NCBI GenBank assembly: GCA_025618425.1
Contig: CM046851.1
Span: forward strand, 5,890,561 to 5,954,560
From: Heliocidaris tuberculata
Lineage: Eukaryota > Echinodermata > Echinoidea > Camarodonta > Echinometridae
Reading direction: 5' to 3'
Length of the DNA: 64,000 nucleotides
Shown piece after piece: positions 46,201 through 57,907 of this stretch. A program made the translations under genes and the position numbers. The stretch's first letter is position 1. Each line of letters starts with the position of its first letter. The notes beneath the pieces are model-generated. The model did no database searches. It was not told the origin of the DNA and worked only from the letters and a program-made list of their open reading frames with translations.

Positions 46201-46294
46201 CCCCCCCCCCCCAAAAAAAAACAAAAACAAAACAAAACCAAAACAAAACAAAACAAAACAAAACAAAACAAAACAAAACAACCCCCCCCCCCTC

Positions 46295-46326
<32 letters not shown>
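46201..46326. repeat. C-run / AAAAC array / C-run / A-run
   Basis: Twelve C, then an AAAAC pentamer array with the first few units irregular, twelve C and about 30 A. A purely low-complexity compound tract. Confidence 0.95.
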
Positions 46327-46328
<2 letters not shown>

Positions 46329-46439
46329 GGCCAGAATCTGGACTAGGGGTCTCCATTTAATGTCCTACCAGAGGGACGGAGCGTTTTCCACTGTAACATC
46401 ATGAACATAGAAACAGGGGAAGGGCACGTTAACGCACAA

Positions 46440-46545
46440 CGCAGACTTTCGTCATACGCCTGGGTTAGATTTGAACCCACAATCTTTGGTTCGACTGGCA
46501 GACGCCAACTCAGCCTCAAAAGGCATGATTATAGGGCAAGTGCAA
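46440..46545 (-). mobile_element. tRNA-derived SINE fragment, minus strand
   Basis: The minus strand has GAGGCTGAGTTGGC (A-box-like) and, about 35 bases later, TGTGGGTTCAAATCTAACCC (B-box and T-arm stem, GGGTT/AACCC). The acceptor stem and a normal anticodon arm do not form, so it is not an intact tRNA. It is most likely the promoter part of a SINE. Confidence 0.5.
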
Positions 46546-47276
46546 ACGCAATTGGAATGACTCATCGTGAGCAACGGGCAAGGGATTTATCTCGTAGAAC
46601 AACTTACCAAAGAAGAGACACCAGATTGTCCACATTTTAATTTTCTGAAAAGCTTTCTTTTTTCAGTAATTTCCACCTTAATAAAATGCGAAAGGTGATC
46701 TGCATGAAAACTAAAATGTGTAAGAAATAACGGATAAATCAGATAATAGCAACTTTCGACAAAAGATGTGAGGGATATCGTTGTTGTCATTTGGTATCCT
46801 CATTCAGTCCACCAGATGAAGAGCAGCTATCGTGGTGTGGGAGAAATCTTAAACGCATCTCCTGAAACATAAGCTACCCTGTCAAGCTGAAATGGACGAG
46901 ATAGGAAAAAGCGAAATGAAATATCAAGGTGTGAGTAGAAATGAGTATTCGACCGCTCGATGAGTGCTTTGTTTTTGCTTTCAATACTCTTGAAAAAAAA
47001 AACATCCGCTTTTCTTCTAATTGTGGCAATTCTTCAAAAAACAGTTTGTATCTGGACAGGCAATCGGCTGACATCCATTAATGGTGCGTTCTTCGTCAAT
47101 CCCCCATAATGGCATTCCCATGTAACAAAACGTCTAGAAAGGTAACTGCGAGTTCAATGGAAGGGTGTCCTTTTTTCATTCATCATGTCCGTGGTTATTT
47201 TCGGTTATTTTCGGTATTCTTGTGTTTTTTTGAAAGAGTAATGCTCCCTTTCATAGATCATTATCAATGCAGATAA
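46546..47276. other. AT-rich spacer
   Basis: No gene recognised. Confidence 0.5.
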
Positions 47277-47410
47277 GGCGTGGTGGCTCAGTGGTATAGA
47301 GCAGTGGGCTTGTAGCTGGGAGGTTTCGGATTGGATGTTCTAGTACCATTTTCGTAAGGTATTATACCTAATCCTCAATCACTATGCCCCTTGGAAAGAA
47401 TAAAAACTGT
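47277..47410 (+). mobile_element. tRNA-derived SINE fragment
   Basis: GGCGTGGTGGCTCAGTGGTA (A-box TGGCTCAGTGG) is followed by a degenerate B-box (GGTTTCGGATTGG, 47,327-47,339). Behind it is CAATCACTATGCCCCTTGGA, similar to SINE bodies. The 3' end is not clear. Confidence 0.5.
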
Positions 47411-47604
47411 AGGTCCCCTGACTGATTATATGCAAGTTATCATATCATATACTTGCTTACTTAGTAGTCAGGTAAAAACAATATCTTTGTCTGAAAAATA
47501 ATGATAATCATCATCACCATCATCATCGTGAACCATATAGAAATGTGCAATGAATTTGAAGACTTTCAAATTGACAAAAAAGTTCAAGCAAAGATAATAA
47601 AATA

Positions 47605-47790
47605 ATATTGTTTATTGTTCATTGTTCATAAACCGTATCATATGGCTCATAATGCAATGTCCATACATTGCCCTCGCAAATAAGTAGAAGGGGCTTAAGC
47701 ATCCAACTGTTTGATCGAAACGGATTGACAACCATACATGAAAACCACTTTTCTATCTGCAGCACCCCGTTCTGAAATCCTTCCGAGGCA
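47605..47790 (-). mobile_element. Probable LINE 3' end, minus strand
   Basis: On the minus strand the text ends GTTTATGAACAATGAACAAT followed by AAACAATATTATTTTATTA, a heptamer-like tail typical of CR1/L2 copies. No coding part is left. The 5' limit is uncertain. Confidence 0.35.
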
Positions 47791-47900
47791 CCTGGCATAC
47801 ATGAATATATTTGTAAAAATATAACTTACCTGTCACGAAAAACAATGAAAACGAAGATGGTAAGCTTGGCTTGTGCCATCAGTTGGTTAGGAACTAGCAA

Positions 47901-47919
47901 CCCCCCCCCCCCCCCCCCC
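47901..47919. repeat. C-run of 19
   Basis: Uninterrupted C homopolymer. Confidence 0.95.
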
Positions 47920-49256
47920 GAAAAGCAGTGGGTACGGCAATCTCACACCTCTCTCAACAACCAATTACTGATGCCGCCTTGTCTGTGATCATGGCGATGC
48001 ATTGCGTACATGTTTGAGATGGAAAGTACATTCTAGCGATATTTACCTTACTTCGGGGCTATTTTTGTTCCACGCATCAATTTTTAGGTCTTCAGAATTT
48101 CTACTACACACGAGAGACGGCCAAAAAAAAAAAGAACCCTTCCTAGATTTCACGCTTTCACTGATTAATGGATCAGCTTGAAATCATGGCAGATAAAAGA
48201 TATTGACATGGTGAGGGATGCGAAGAGGAAGTTGTAATGTTGATGTAGGTTATTAAAGATAAAGTTGAGTTTGGGTCATGCAATTACATTTTGGAAGAAA
48301 CTACTTGGAAATGTTGATTAAGCAGTACGTAACGTTTGGTTTACAGTATACTGAGAGGCTTTTGACTCATCAACATGATAAGAAATTGACTCAATCATGC
48401 TGGAACACTGAACAAGGAAATAGGTACGTTGGACTATACAGATATCATGCATATGCAGCATAAAAGTTTGGTCCAGATTATCCAGCTATTTATTTTCATG
48501 TTTCGAATTATGGGAATGTATAAAGCCATCCTATTCGGGGGACCTTTCTTCTGTAAGAGGAATTATTCCAAACTGACATTTACAACAAAAAAAATAGTTA
48601 GAAAGCCCACAAATTATTTTAACCTTTACCGGAACTCAACTTAAAAAAAAAAGATGTTCAAAGGATGTGTGGATAACATGTCAGAGCTATTATCAATCAT
48701 ATCACTGAACTGTTTATCGAGAATCCTCTTCTATGCAGCACCTATGGTATTAAAAATGACCGCCCATCCCCCCCAAAAAAAAAAAAAATAAAAAAAAAAA
48801 AAAATAAATAAATAAATAAAAATGAAAGTAAATGAATTAATAAATAAATTACCTTTTTAGTTGATTCATTGATTGAATCTAACATTAATTTTCTTTTCAT
48901 CGGTACAATGTTATGTACAAAGGATACATGTGGTGAACATAAAGTACAATACAGTAAATAATTCAGAAAATAAAAGGAGGCGAAAACGCGTAAAGCAAAG
49001 CTTGTGCTTGGAACGCCCTTAAACACAAGTTACTTGAGTATGAGTTTCGTATATATATAGAAGGAATCGATTATAGGGAAGAGAATACATTAGATGGAGA
49101 AAATTGAGAAGAAAGTTAGGCATTGGAGGATAAGTTCATTTGAATTGAAGTTAATTAGATTGCATATCATTTTGAGCATTATGTACAATGTGTCTACAAT
49201 GACATCATCAATGATTGCTAGACAAGAGTACTAAAATAGGCAGCATACATATCATT
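47920..49256. other. AT-rich spacer
   Basis: No gene recognised. The C-run/A-run/AAAT array at 48,768-48,822 is low complexity. Confidence 0.5.
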
Positions 49257-49260
49257 TTAA

Positions 49261-49560
49261 AGTGACAGTAAACTGGAGCTCCCAATCAGCGCCATCTTTG
49301 AACAGGATTTAATAAGTGTCTGTGCCTCTCATTTTCCCATCATGTCCCATTCTAGTTTACAAAAGATTAGAATGTACCTGCACACAATTTTCCACAATGC
49401 CAATTCAAAAATGATAGTTTAAGATATAAAATTTACCTATTATCCAAACAAGCTGTTTGTCAAACTTCAAAATAAAATGCAATTAATTTTCAAATTATAA
49501 TCTTAATTTAGCAACCACTGCAGATTGCGCTGTTCAACTTCTGCCAGTTTAATGCCACAC
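49261..49560. mobile_element. TTAA-flanked MITE (300 bp)
   Basis: TTAA lies at 49,257-49,260 and 49,561-49,564. The ends AGTGACAGTAAACTGG and, inverted, GTGTGGCATTAAACTGG are similar over 16-17 bases. An internal CAGCGC also recurs in inverse near the right arm. Consistent with a piggyBac-type MITE. Non-coding. Confidence 0.6.
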
Positions 49561-49564
49561 TTAA

Positions 49565-50206
49565 AGTCGGCTAACCATTAATGATAACTTATCTTGATTT
49601 TTGATTAATGTAGTTAGCTAGAGATGACTAACTTTGTATAATTCTACAATCAGTAGTCCCAACCTAACCAATGCAACATGTGTTTTTCCTTTCATCTACT
49701 CAGTAGGGACAGCTGAAGAAATTATTATTATTATTGTTATTTTTTTAATTTTTTTAAATTGCTTTCTCCTCTCAGCAGCCTCCATATTTTATCCTGCTTT
49801 TTTTGCTTGGGGATAATTGTCAGATTTAAGGTCGTATCATTTATCAATGTCTATTTTTATTTCTGACTTTTCCTTGAATAGTGATAATTGTGCAGACTAT
49901 CTCACGAACGCGTGACGCATTTCAGCTGTTAAATGTTTCCAAGGTGATTACGCGTTTGTTTTCTTTATAATCTATATTAACAAATATGACAACGACTAGA
50001 ATTTAGAAGAAAAAAAAATCCAAGTAAGAATATAGTTTTGTAACCCAGCCGTTTGATGATTGTTTAAATCTAATTGATTAATTTCAAATTACGCATTAAG
50101 CTTTCATGATTTTGTGAATTGTCACATGTATTATTCAATCAAATAAGCATTTTAATGGTTGTCAACTGAGTGCATGGTCCTTGTAAAATGCACACATTTT
50201 TCATTC
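49565..50206. other. AT-rich spacer
   Basis: No gene recognised. Confidence 0.5.
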
Positions 50207-50208
50207 TT

Positions 50209-50245
<37 letters not shown>

Positions 50246-50324
50246 TTTGTTCTACCTCTGACAATTTTTCCACTTATCTTCTTCTTCTTCTCTTCTTTTC
50301 CTTATATCTGCTTTCATCTTGCTC

Positions 50325-50365
<41 letters not shown>

Positions 50366-50500
50366 TATTCTATATCCCCCGCATTCTCTCTTTCCGTTTT
50401 TTTGTTTCCAGCTTTCTCTCTCATTTTTTCTGTCAACTATATTCTTTTTATTTGTTTATCCCTTTCCTTCATTTCTTCTACGTTCTCTCATTTTTTTTTA
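50207..50500. repeat. CT-rich region with two CT microsatellites
   Basis: CT arrays at about 50,213-50,241 and 50,330-50,358 within a pyrimidine-rich stretch. Ser/Leu-rich frames of 119-125 codons are artefacts. Confidence 0.9.
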
Positions 50501-51949
50501 ATACATGGCATCGTATAATTTTTGACAGATATCAATTTTTGAACTAAAAAAAAAACCCTCCTGTCACTGTTTACATGGTCCATGCACATGAAAATTTGAT
50601 AGAATATGTGTGCTCGCTTCAGTGAAGTATGCCTTCAACTGGGTAAAAGTGTTTCATTCTACTTGTGTAGAAGGCTTTGATAACTAACAAACAGACACAA
50701 ACAAAATGTATTAGCTAATCAAGTTTAATGTGTAAACAATAATCTTTGGGGTTTTTTTTTTTATTTTCTTTAATTAGAAATTCCGCATGTGCGTAAGTGA
50801 GAAAAATGCGGCCGAAAAAAATTACAAGTACCTATTCTTTTTTAGTGTAGACAAAAATATGGCAATTGATGATTCTTTTCAACTGATTCTTGTGCCATTG
50901 ACAATATTCAAAACTTAGTTTGCACCTAAAAAATAAGTATTACATTAATTCAAATATGCAGCGGCAAACCACCTCCACAAAAAAAGAAAGTAGAAGCGTT
51001 TTTCTTTCTTTCTGTTTTTCATTTTTATTTTAAAGCGTACTGTATTTTAATATATAAGTTACATTTACTGTAACTTATAAACATAACTTATAACACACAG
51101 GTAAAAGTGAGTACCTTTGTTGCGTCATGCATCCCCACTTGTTGCATTTTTTTTTTTTTTTTTTAATACAGGGTAACATTGTTAGTTTCAGAACTGATTT
51201 TCACAACGGCCCTGTCAGCATTTGTACATGACAATATTTTTTAACGATCGACATACAGAAAAAAGAATATAACCCCTTGTCGAAATTAGAAGCAAAGAAA
51301 TTAATTAATTTACGTATATACAAAATACAGATGTGAAGAAAAACTAAGAATAATTAGATTGAAGAAAATGTTAAAGTTCAGAAAAACACACAACAAAACT
51401 AAGATAAAAACAAAAACAAACACTAATTTTTTTTTAAAATAGAAACGATTTAACGATTAAACTTACTGTTTAAAACTGAAAATTAAAAATGAGTGATTTG
51501 GAAACACTTTAGACTGTTAGAAAATAACAACATTTGCCGGGATTGATCATATCTAAACATTTTGATGATGATATATACATCAACTATTAGTTTGGGTTAT
51601 TCATGCAGTAACAACCATTTCTTTGATTCACAATAAGGCTGTTCCATCCTGTACATCCCATGTATTCATAAGTAGATTAGCAGCATTGTTCAATAATCTT
51701 AATGTATTATTAAGAAAGCCATTAATTCGGAATCTAGTGTCAAATGAATGAATCGGTCTGGTGAACAAATATTTCAAGTATATCGGGTGCGAGATTTAAT
51801 ACATTTTACTTGCCATTCATGTAATACACAAAAATCCGCGGTGTTATTGAGGCGATTTACTGCGGCATTATCATGTGAACGAGCCTAAATGTTACCTTAG
51901 GTAGAGTTCAATGTGCAATTTAAAACGTTCACAGTGCGAACATACCCCA
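50501..51949. other. AT-rich spacer
   Basis: No gene recognised. A T-run of about 20 lies at 51,148-51,165. Confidence 0.5.
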
Positions 51950-52150
51950 TCTGCCCCCCCCCCCTCCACTCACACACACACACGCACCCTCTCCTGCCGC
52001 GTCAGGGCTTCATTGGCAGAAATTGAAATGTCACAGCAAATAGCTCAATTCAAATCTCACGCCGCGGAGACTCCCGTTGTAATACTAACAATTATCTGGG
52101 CACTCAGTGACAGAAGATTGAGAGATGGGGCCAGGAGGAGTTAAAGTTTT
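51950..52150. other. GC-richer island, function unknown
   Basis: After a 12-base C-run and CA repeat, about 51,990-52,145 is unique and CG-containing (for example CTCACGCCGCGGAGACTCCC) next to an AT-rich homeobox-type CAATTATC. A 77-codon frame crosses it without a recognisable motif. Candidate conserved non-coding element or small exon. Confidence 0.3.
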
Positions 52151-52186
52151 ATTGATATCTTCTTCTTCTTCTGCTCGATGGTAATA

Positions 52187-52795
52187 ACTGCTTTTTCACC
52201 AATCCTCCTCTGTAAACGATTGGGGAATAGCATGGTGAACGGCTATAAAGTCAATGAATTGTCGTTGGAAGGGGATATGAGATGAGGCGAGGCGAGGTGG
52301 TGAAGTGAAATTTATGCTTTTTAATCTATCATTTATCTATGCTTGGTATACAATTTATAAGGTGTATCAATGATTAATCAGTTTAGAAGTAAATCCTTTA
52401 ATAGTCAGTCAAGTTGGATTTCATTCAAATATGATTTCAGGTTTTATGTTAATTGGCAGTACAAAAAAGGAGGTTTAGTAAGGAATCTCGAGATGTATCT
52501 GTTCTATTTTCTAACTCTTTTCCCCCTTTCTCTATGCTATTATATATTGTGTTGTTGTTTTTCACCATTTCACTAATTTTGTACATAATATTTTTATTGT
52601 CATCAGATCCCGTGTAATGCTGTTAAATGATATATTGTAATAAAGTGCCTCGAAAGAGAACTGCTTTTTCACCAATTTTCCTCTGTGAACGATTGGGGAA
52701 TAGGATAGTGAGCGGCTATAAAGTCAATGAATTGTCGTTGGAAGGGGATATGAAAAGAGATGAGGCGAGGCGAGGCGAGGCGAGGTGAATTGAAT
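52187..52795. repeat. Direct duplication of ~115-130 bp, period 474 bp
   Basis: AACTGCTTTTTCACCAAT and the following 100 bases (GGCTATAAAGTCAATGAATT, GTCGTTGGAAGGGGATATGA) occur at 52,191-52,305 and again at 52,662-52,790 with about 6-8 differences. The second copy ends in a GAGGC array of about five units, the first in two. The intervening DNA ends GTAATAAAGTGCCTCGAAAG. No gene. Confidence 0.75.
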
Positions 52796-52891
52796 GTTGT
52801 TATGGGAGTAATGAAAACGTGAAGAATGTCAAAAGGCGACGAAATGAATAGTTGGTTGGATTAAAACGCACCACGGATGAATGAGAAAGCA

Positions 52892-52927
<36 letters not shown>

Positions 52928-53575
52928 AAAGAGATGTGTGACAATTAAAAAAAGGAGGGAGAAAGTAATTCATGGAACCAATTTGGAGTTAGAGATTTCA
53001 ATACATCAGGCAGAGAAAACATCCACAGGTAACTTTCCAATCAAATCAACGTTGTACGGAGAGCACACTTCTTCGTTTGATTGTCTGAAAGTAGGTCAGA
53101 TTCTTACACGGGGTGGACCTGGGATTTTAAACTCATATTCAAATGCTTTATATATCGTTATGCACATTGTATTTATTTCATAGTACTATGGAAATGAATT
53201 ACGTTGATATGGACATACACTGAGATAGGTAAACACCTGACCATCAAAATCAAGATGTAAAAAGACAGAAAAAAAGCCACGAACAGGAAAAAAAAATCAG
53301 CCAGTCTTAGAGATTTAGCAATTAATGAGACCCTTTATCATTTCATAACCTAAATTGAAAGGGGGGTGGGGGGGGAATCTGATCGGTTTAGGTTGAAGGT
53401 CCTATAAACACAGCCTCAGTTAAATCAAGATTCCAAGATTAACAACCAGCAGGGCACATTAAATAACCTTGTGATGATCCTGATAAATGATTCTGGAAAA
53501 AAAAAAAAAGACAAAATAGATGCCAGGCACTGAGGCAAAGTGAGACAGACATTCACGAGCTAATGTTTATAATCA
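52796..53575. other. Spacer with a 29-base T-run
   Basis: A T-run lies at 52,896-52,924 and a G-rich patch at 53,361-53,376. No gene recognised. Confidence 0.5.
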
Positions 53576-53770
53576 TTTTCACCCGACTCGAAAGCGGAGA
53601 TTTGCGCTGACGGGAGGGCCGCAGCGGCACGGAGGGAGATCCTCGTGAAGGGAATTGATGTCACTGTGCTGTCAATCTAATAGCGATAACCCGCTATAGA
53701 GATTCTGTGTACTCGAGGTGTCATGCATGACTTGACAAGGAGGTCAAAATCACCACTCTCTATGAAGAAG
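53576..53770. other. GC-richer island, function unknown
   Basis: Unique, CG-containing DNA (for example GACGGGAGGGCCGCAGCGGC) about 190 bp long in AT-rich flanks. It has no long frame. Regulatory or conserved non-coding function is possible but unproven. Confidence 0.3.
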
Positions 53771-55058
53771 ACGAAGATATGTGTACGCTATTAATCACCC
53801 TATTTAACACAACAAACGTTGGGAACGTATCTTTCTAGTAAACCACTTATTTCCATCATCTAAAGGATGCTATCAACAAGGAATCTTCTATTTCAAAAAG
53901 GTTTTATAAAAGAGGCTCAGAGAGGTGCACCTCAGAACCACACCTACATTTTGCAGAGAGAGTGTAGTCTAAAAACAAACTTTATCATAAGATCTGGTTC
54001 GCAAAAAAACCTTGAGTGGCCCCAAAGGTACCCCCTTTTCGTGAATTTCAGGATAGTCACGAGTACACATTTCAGTGTTAAGTGACCAATGGGTAATGCC
54101 ACCTAAACCTACACCAGTTGGCTTCTTTCAACTCGAGTGTTTTAGTTACCCCAGCTGTATATTCATTTACACAATAGTTTGCCAGCTCTTTTGAAAGCTA
54201 TGCTTCAAACGAATGTAAATGTTTCCATATCTACCTGAGATATAATCCATCTACAGTACGAGGTCATATATGATTAATATGTTGCTAAAGGAAAATAGTG
54301 GTCTCATCAAGCTGTAAATGTACCAAGTGGGCACATATGCAATAACTCAATCGCCTACAGGATAATTGAGTATTGTCATTTCATTGTCTATTAAACTGAT
54401 TTGATAACAGTACAATTTTTAATATATATATATATATGGGTGTGTGTGTATGTCTGTGTGGGCGGGTGTGTGTGTGTGTGTGTGTGTGTAAATATATTAA
54501 AAATATATAATATATCGGATTTCCTGTTACGCCTCACAGCTCTATACGTTAATTAAATCTAATTGTATTACACAAACCTGATAAAAACGAATGCTGTAAT
54601 GACTTCTCATGAGGAAATAAACTGAATTCAGTACTTTCATTACCTTTCAAATAATGGTGTAATTTCTTATCTCAAGATTTTATGTGGAGCTAGTTTACAC
54701 CATGCATCTATTTGTCATGGTTGCATTGTCACTGTTTGCATGAAATTTGTTGGAAAGACGAGATAATTACAATTGTTTGCATGGAGTTATTTGGCAGCAT
54801 CAATACAATTAGTAAATGTCTACCAAATGCTTTTTTCTACCTTTTGCTTGCAGCTTCAAAGAATTCAAAGTAGAATCAATGGGTCCAATATAATAAAATA
54901 TTTGGGCAACAAGTGAAAGGTTATCAAGTAAATTGTATATCTATGGCTCCTCGTAAGTCAGGCATGCCGGTTTGCAGCTGGTATTGTTTAAGAGTTTACA
55001 ATAGGGTTATACACTCAAACTACCATTATCAAAGCGGTTTGCGCACCGAGGCATAAAT
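53771..55058. other. AT-rich spacer with an AT/TG tract
   Basis: An AT run followed by TG units lies at 54,422-54,489. A 72-codon frame at 53,867-54,085 is unassigned. No gene recognised. Confidence 0.5.
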
Positions 55059-55061
55059 TTA

Positions 55062-55333
55062 GCAGGCCCGTAAATAGGGAGGGGGTGCGAGGGGTGCGTA
55101 GACACCCCCCCCCCTCCCCCACCGCTAGCGAATTATACTTCTACGTAAAATGCTACTGAAAATTAATTTGCAGAAAGAAAAATTCGAACATTTCCCCCTA
55201 TACCATGGGATGGGGACACGCACATCCACCCCCCCCCCCCCTCATCCTCCTCCAGCTCGGGCCTCCTTGCCCTCAATAAGGCCAATCTAATGTAATGTCT
55301 GCACCCCAGGTATAATTCTAGTTACGGGCCTGC
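55062..55333. mobile_element. TTA-flanked MITE, possibly Harbinger-like (272 bp)
   Basis: The ends GCAGGCCCGTAAATAG and, inverted, GCAGGCCCGTAACTAG match at 15 of 16. TTA lies on both sides (55,059-55,061 and 55,334-55,336). A 3 bp TTA/TWA duplication is typical of PIF/Harbinger elements. C-runs of 9-12 lie inside each end. Non-coding. The ends are similar in design to the CAGNGGCGTAG elements, but the duplication length differs. Confidence 0.65.
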
Positions 55334-55336
55334 TTA

Positions 55337-56982
55337 GTCAAAAGCTTTCTCTCCCTGCTCACTTTACATGTGGAGGCAGATTTATGCCTGATTAACTTCA
55401 AGGGTTTTTTGTAATTTCTAAAATAAATTATAAGCCAGTTCGTAATTACAATTTGCGCATGTGCAGATAAAGGTCATTTAGAGTACAATTGACCTCTAAT
55501 TGCTGTCATTTTTATGCGCCCGCAATATATCATAAAGTGTATAAAACAGCATTTGCAGAGCTTCAACATTTAAAAGAAATTTCAACTTTCGGTCGCCTCG
55601 CTAAATTTCTCGACTACATCTCAAGGGTTTCATAATTTTGCTTCTTATTGTTTGCCCCGGGCGCCATAATCCCTAGATAGATCCCTAGATCTATTAGCTT
55701 TAAAAAATATATTGAGTACAGTGTCATATACAAAAATAACAATTTATTCTTCATCATGTCAATGCAAGTAAAAGCTTAAACTAGTAGGAGAGAATCTTGC
55801 AAAATACCAAATGAAAGCTTGATGATGAAAGAAAATTCCTCATTTTCAAATATGCATTTACTAAAATCTGACAAACTCCTGTGTGCAAGGACAAAGCCTT
55901 TCTTTTTGTTGCTAAATTACATTTGAATAGGAGTGTAAGTTTTTGCTAGTATATGGAAAGCGACTGCTAGCAAGAAAACAATTTTCTGCTTCAGTTCTTT
56001 TTGCTAGCAACTACATGGTTGGAATATCTGAAAGTGCAAGCAAAATGCTATAGAAGTATTTGCTAGGCCTTGACTTTTTTCAAATTATTATTATTATTCT
56101 TAAAGAAAAATATTAGATAACGGGCAATGCCCCTATAATAAAGAAAGCAAATGGTGGCGTAAATTAGGAAGGCGGATTCTTTTTCATTTACTCAATCTCC
56201 AGCAAGTTAGCCTTTATAATGATGATGTAATACCACTCGTAAGGCCTTTGCCTCACCAATAACAAAACAGATTGTGTAAAGATAATCGGAGAGAGTTTGT
56301 TTAATAATTCAACGCTCCGTAAATCATTGTAAAGATTGATCAAACAGTTCGGGATTTTATTCAAAGACAGACTCACCGAAATGCAGATGATTACATTACT
56401 ACCATAACACACACGTCACATAAATTCGAAAGAACATTCTTTCTTGTTTGCGCGTTGTGTTTCCTGATTACCTCTGTTACATATTTAGATTGAAAATATA
56501 TCATTATCCACAAGATACCAGGCGAGTCTCAAAGTTGCATGTGACCACATTGCCCTCACACACCATAAATAATGTTCCAAAAACTGTACTCATCCGTCGC
56601 AAAAAATTCCCTTTGTCGCATCTCGCTCATATGAAGCCAATTAATCCACTAAAAATAGCAGTCGTAATTCAAAGGGCCAGTATTTCACCAACCTCGTTAC
56701 TGCACTGGTCTGCAAGACGGGATACGACCACTTAATTAAAACCATATGAATGATATATATGCGTTTGTCTACTTATTATTAAAAACGCCAACTGTTGTTG
56801 GAAGGGGCGTCGATGGAAACGGTTAAGGGGTGTGTCGCACCTCCCATTTAAACAAATATGCCGGCATATCTGATATTTTTATCAGCAAATTTGTAATTAA
56901 AAAATAAAAGGAAAAAAATATTTGAAAAAGCTCTTCATGTTAAAAGAGAATAACCCTTTTTTACCCATAACCTTGGTCCGAC
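55337..56982. other. AT-rich spacer
   Basis: No gene recognised. A 95-codon frame at 56,448-56,735 shows no motif. Confidence 0.5.
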
Positions 56983-57024
56983 GCCCCCCCCCCCCCCTCC
57001 AAAATGCGCTGGTGACACCCCTGA
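56983..57024. mobile_element. Possible right end of a hAT-like MITE
   Basis: A C-run followed by AATGCGCTGGTGACACCCCTG, inverted CAGGGGTGTCACCAGCGC, resembles the hAT-like ends in this window. No convincing partner end or duplication was found. GGAAGGGGCGTCGATGG near 56,800 is a weak candidate. Confidence 0.25.
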
Positions 57025-57180
57025 TTATAACAGCAATCGAGATATATTGTCGACGGCAGACAATATAGAGCAAAACATAAAAGCGGTGACCTATCTTGCG
57101 TTTACTTGTCAGGAAGTAAAGGGTAATATATAAAAAAGTTTATTGCCAGTTTGCGATTTTCTGATGCCATTATTAGTTTC

Positions 57181-57269
57181 CAGAGGGAATGGTGTAAATT
57201 CATCAAATTTCCCTTCCATTATTACTGCTATGGAAGGGAAACTTGATAATTTTACACCATACCCTCTCG
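57181..57269. repeat. 89 bp hairpin with 37-39 bp arms
   Basis: GAGGGAATGGTGTAAATTCA and following (57,183-57,219) pairs with 57,230-57,267 at about 33 of 37 positions around a 10-base loop. It may be a tiny MITE or a miRNA-precursor-like hairpin. No flanking duplication noticed. Confidence 0.75.
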
Positions 57270-57840
57270 AAAATGATATTGTTTCTGAATATTAAGTCCG
57301 GTAACATATTAATGTGTTCATGACGATGGCTTGCTTTGAAAATGTATTTTTGTGCATACCTTGACGACATTCTCTAATAAGTTTGCTGTTTGAAGGATAA
57401 TGTAATGTGACAAGGTTTATATTAAGAATTAGTGGATGGCAGTGTTTGATAATAAAACTAAACACTGTCGACGTCAGTGTTCAGATTTCATTAAATATAG
57501 ATTTAGAAGCACTTATTACTATTGTTCTTATCCGTAAAGGGCTGGTCAGACCCCCGGAAAACATAAGGATAGCAATAACGAGATTTCTGATTATTGAAAA
57601 GGTACATCCTACAGCTACCTATTAACAGACACGAGCATACTGACACGTACACAACATATTAGTAGGGTGTAACTTTAATTGAACATCTCGTTATCGTTAT
57701 CGTTAGCGGTGACGTCTGACCAGTCCTGAAGTGTCAATACAAAGCACTACCATCTTGAAAGTAGGAGTTTGAAGTGAGGGTGAAAAGGGGGTTTTTAGCG
57801 AGGAACTTGAGGAAGAACAAAATAGAAGGGAGAGAGGGTG
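57270..57840. other. AT-rich spacer
   Basis: No gene recognised. Confidence 0.5.
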
Positions 57841-57842
57841 TG

Positions 57843-57907
<65 letters not shown>
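57841..57907. repeat. GA and GACA microsatellites
   Basis: GA units pass into about six GACA units (57,883-57,907). Confidence 0.95.

Noticed and set aside
46440..46545. Possible functional tRNA gene on the minus strand
   Set aside because: A- and B-box-like sequences exist, but the acceptor and anticodon stems do not form. A SINE promoter fits better.
47277..47350. Possible tRNA gene on the plus strand
   Set aside because: The B-box is degenerate and no complete cloverleaf forms.
50159..50547. 119-125 codon Ser/Leu/Phe-rich frames
   Set aside because: They are pyrimidine-rich tract translations in overlapping frames.
52187..52795. Solo or paired LTRs of a retrotransposon
   Set aside because: The copies are only about 120 bp, lack TG...CA ends, a primer-binding site and any coding sequence between them.
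56800..57024. Complete hAT-like element
   Set aside because: Only the right end is convincing; no matching left end or 8 bp duplication was found.
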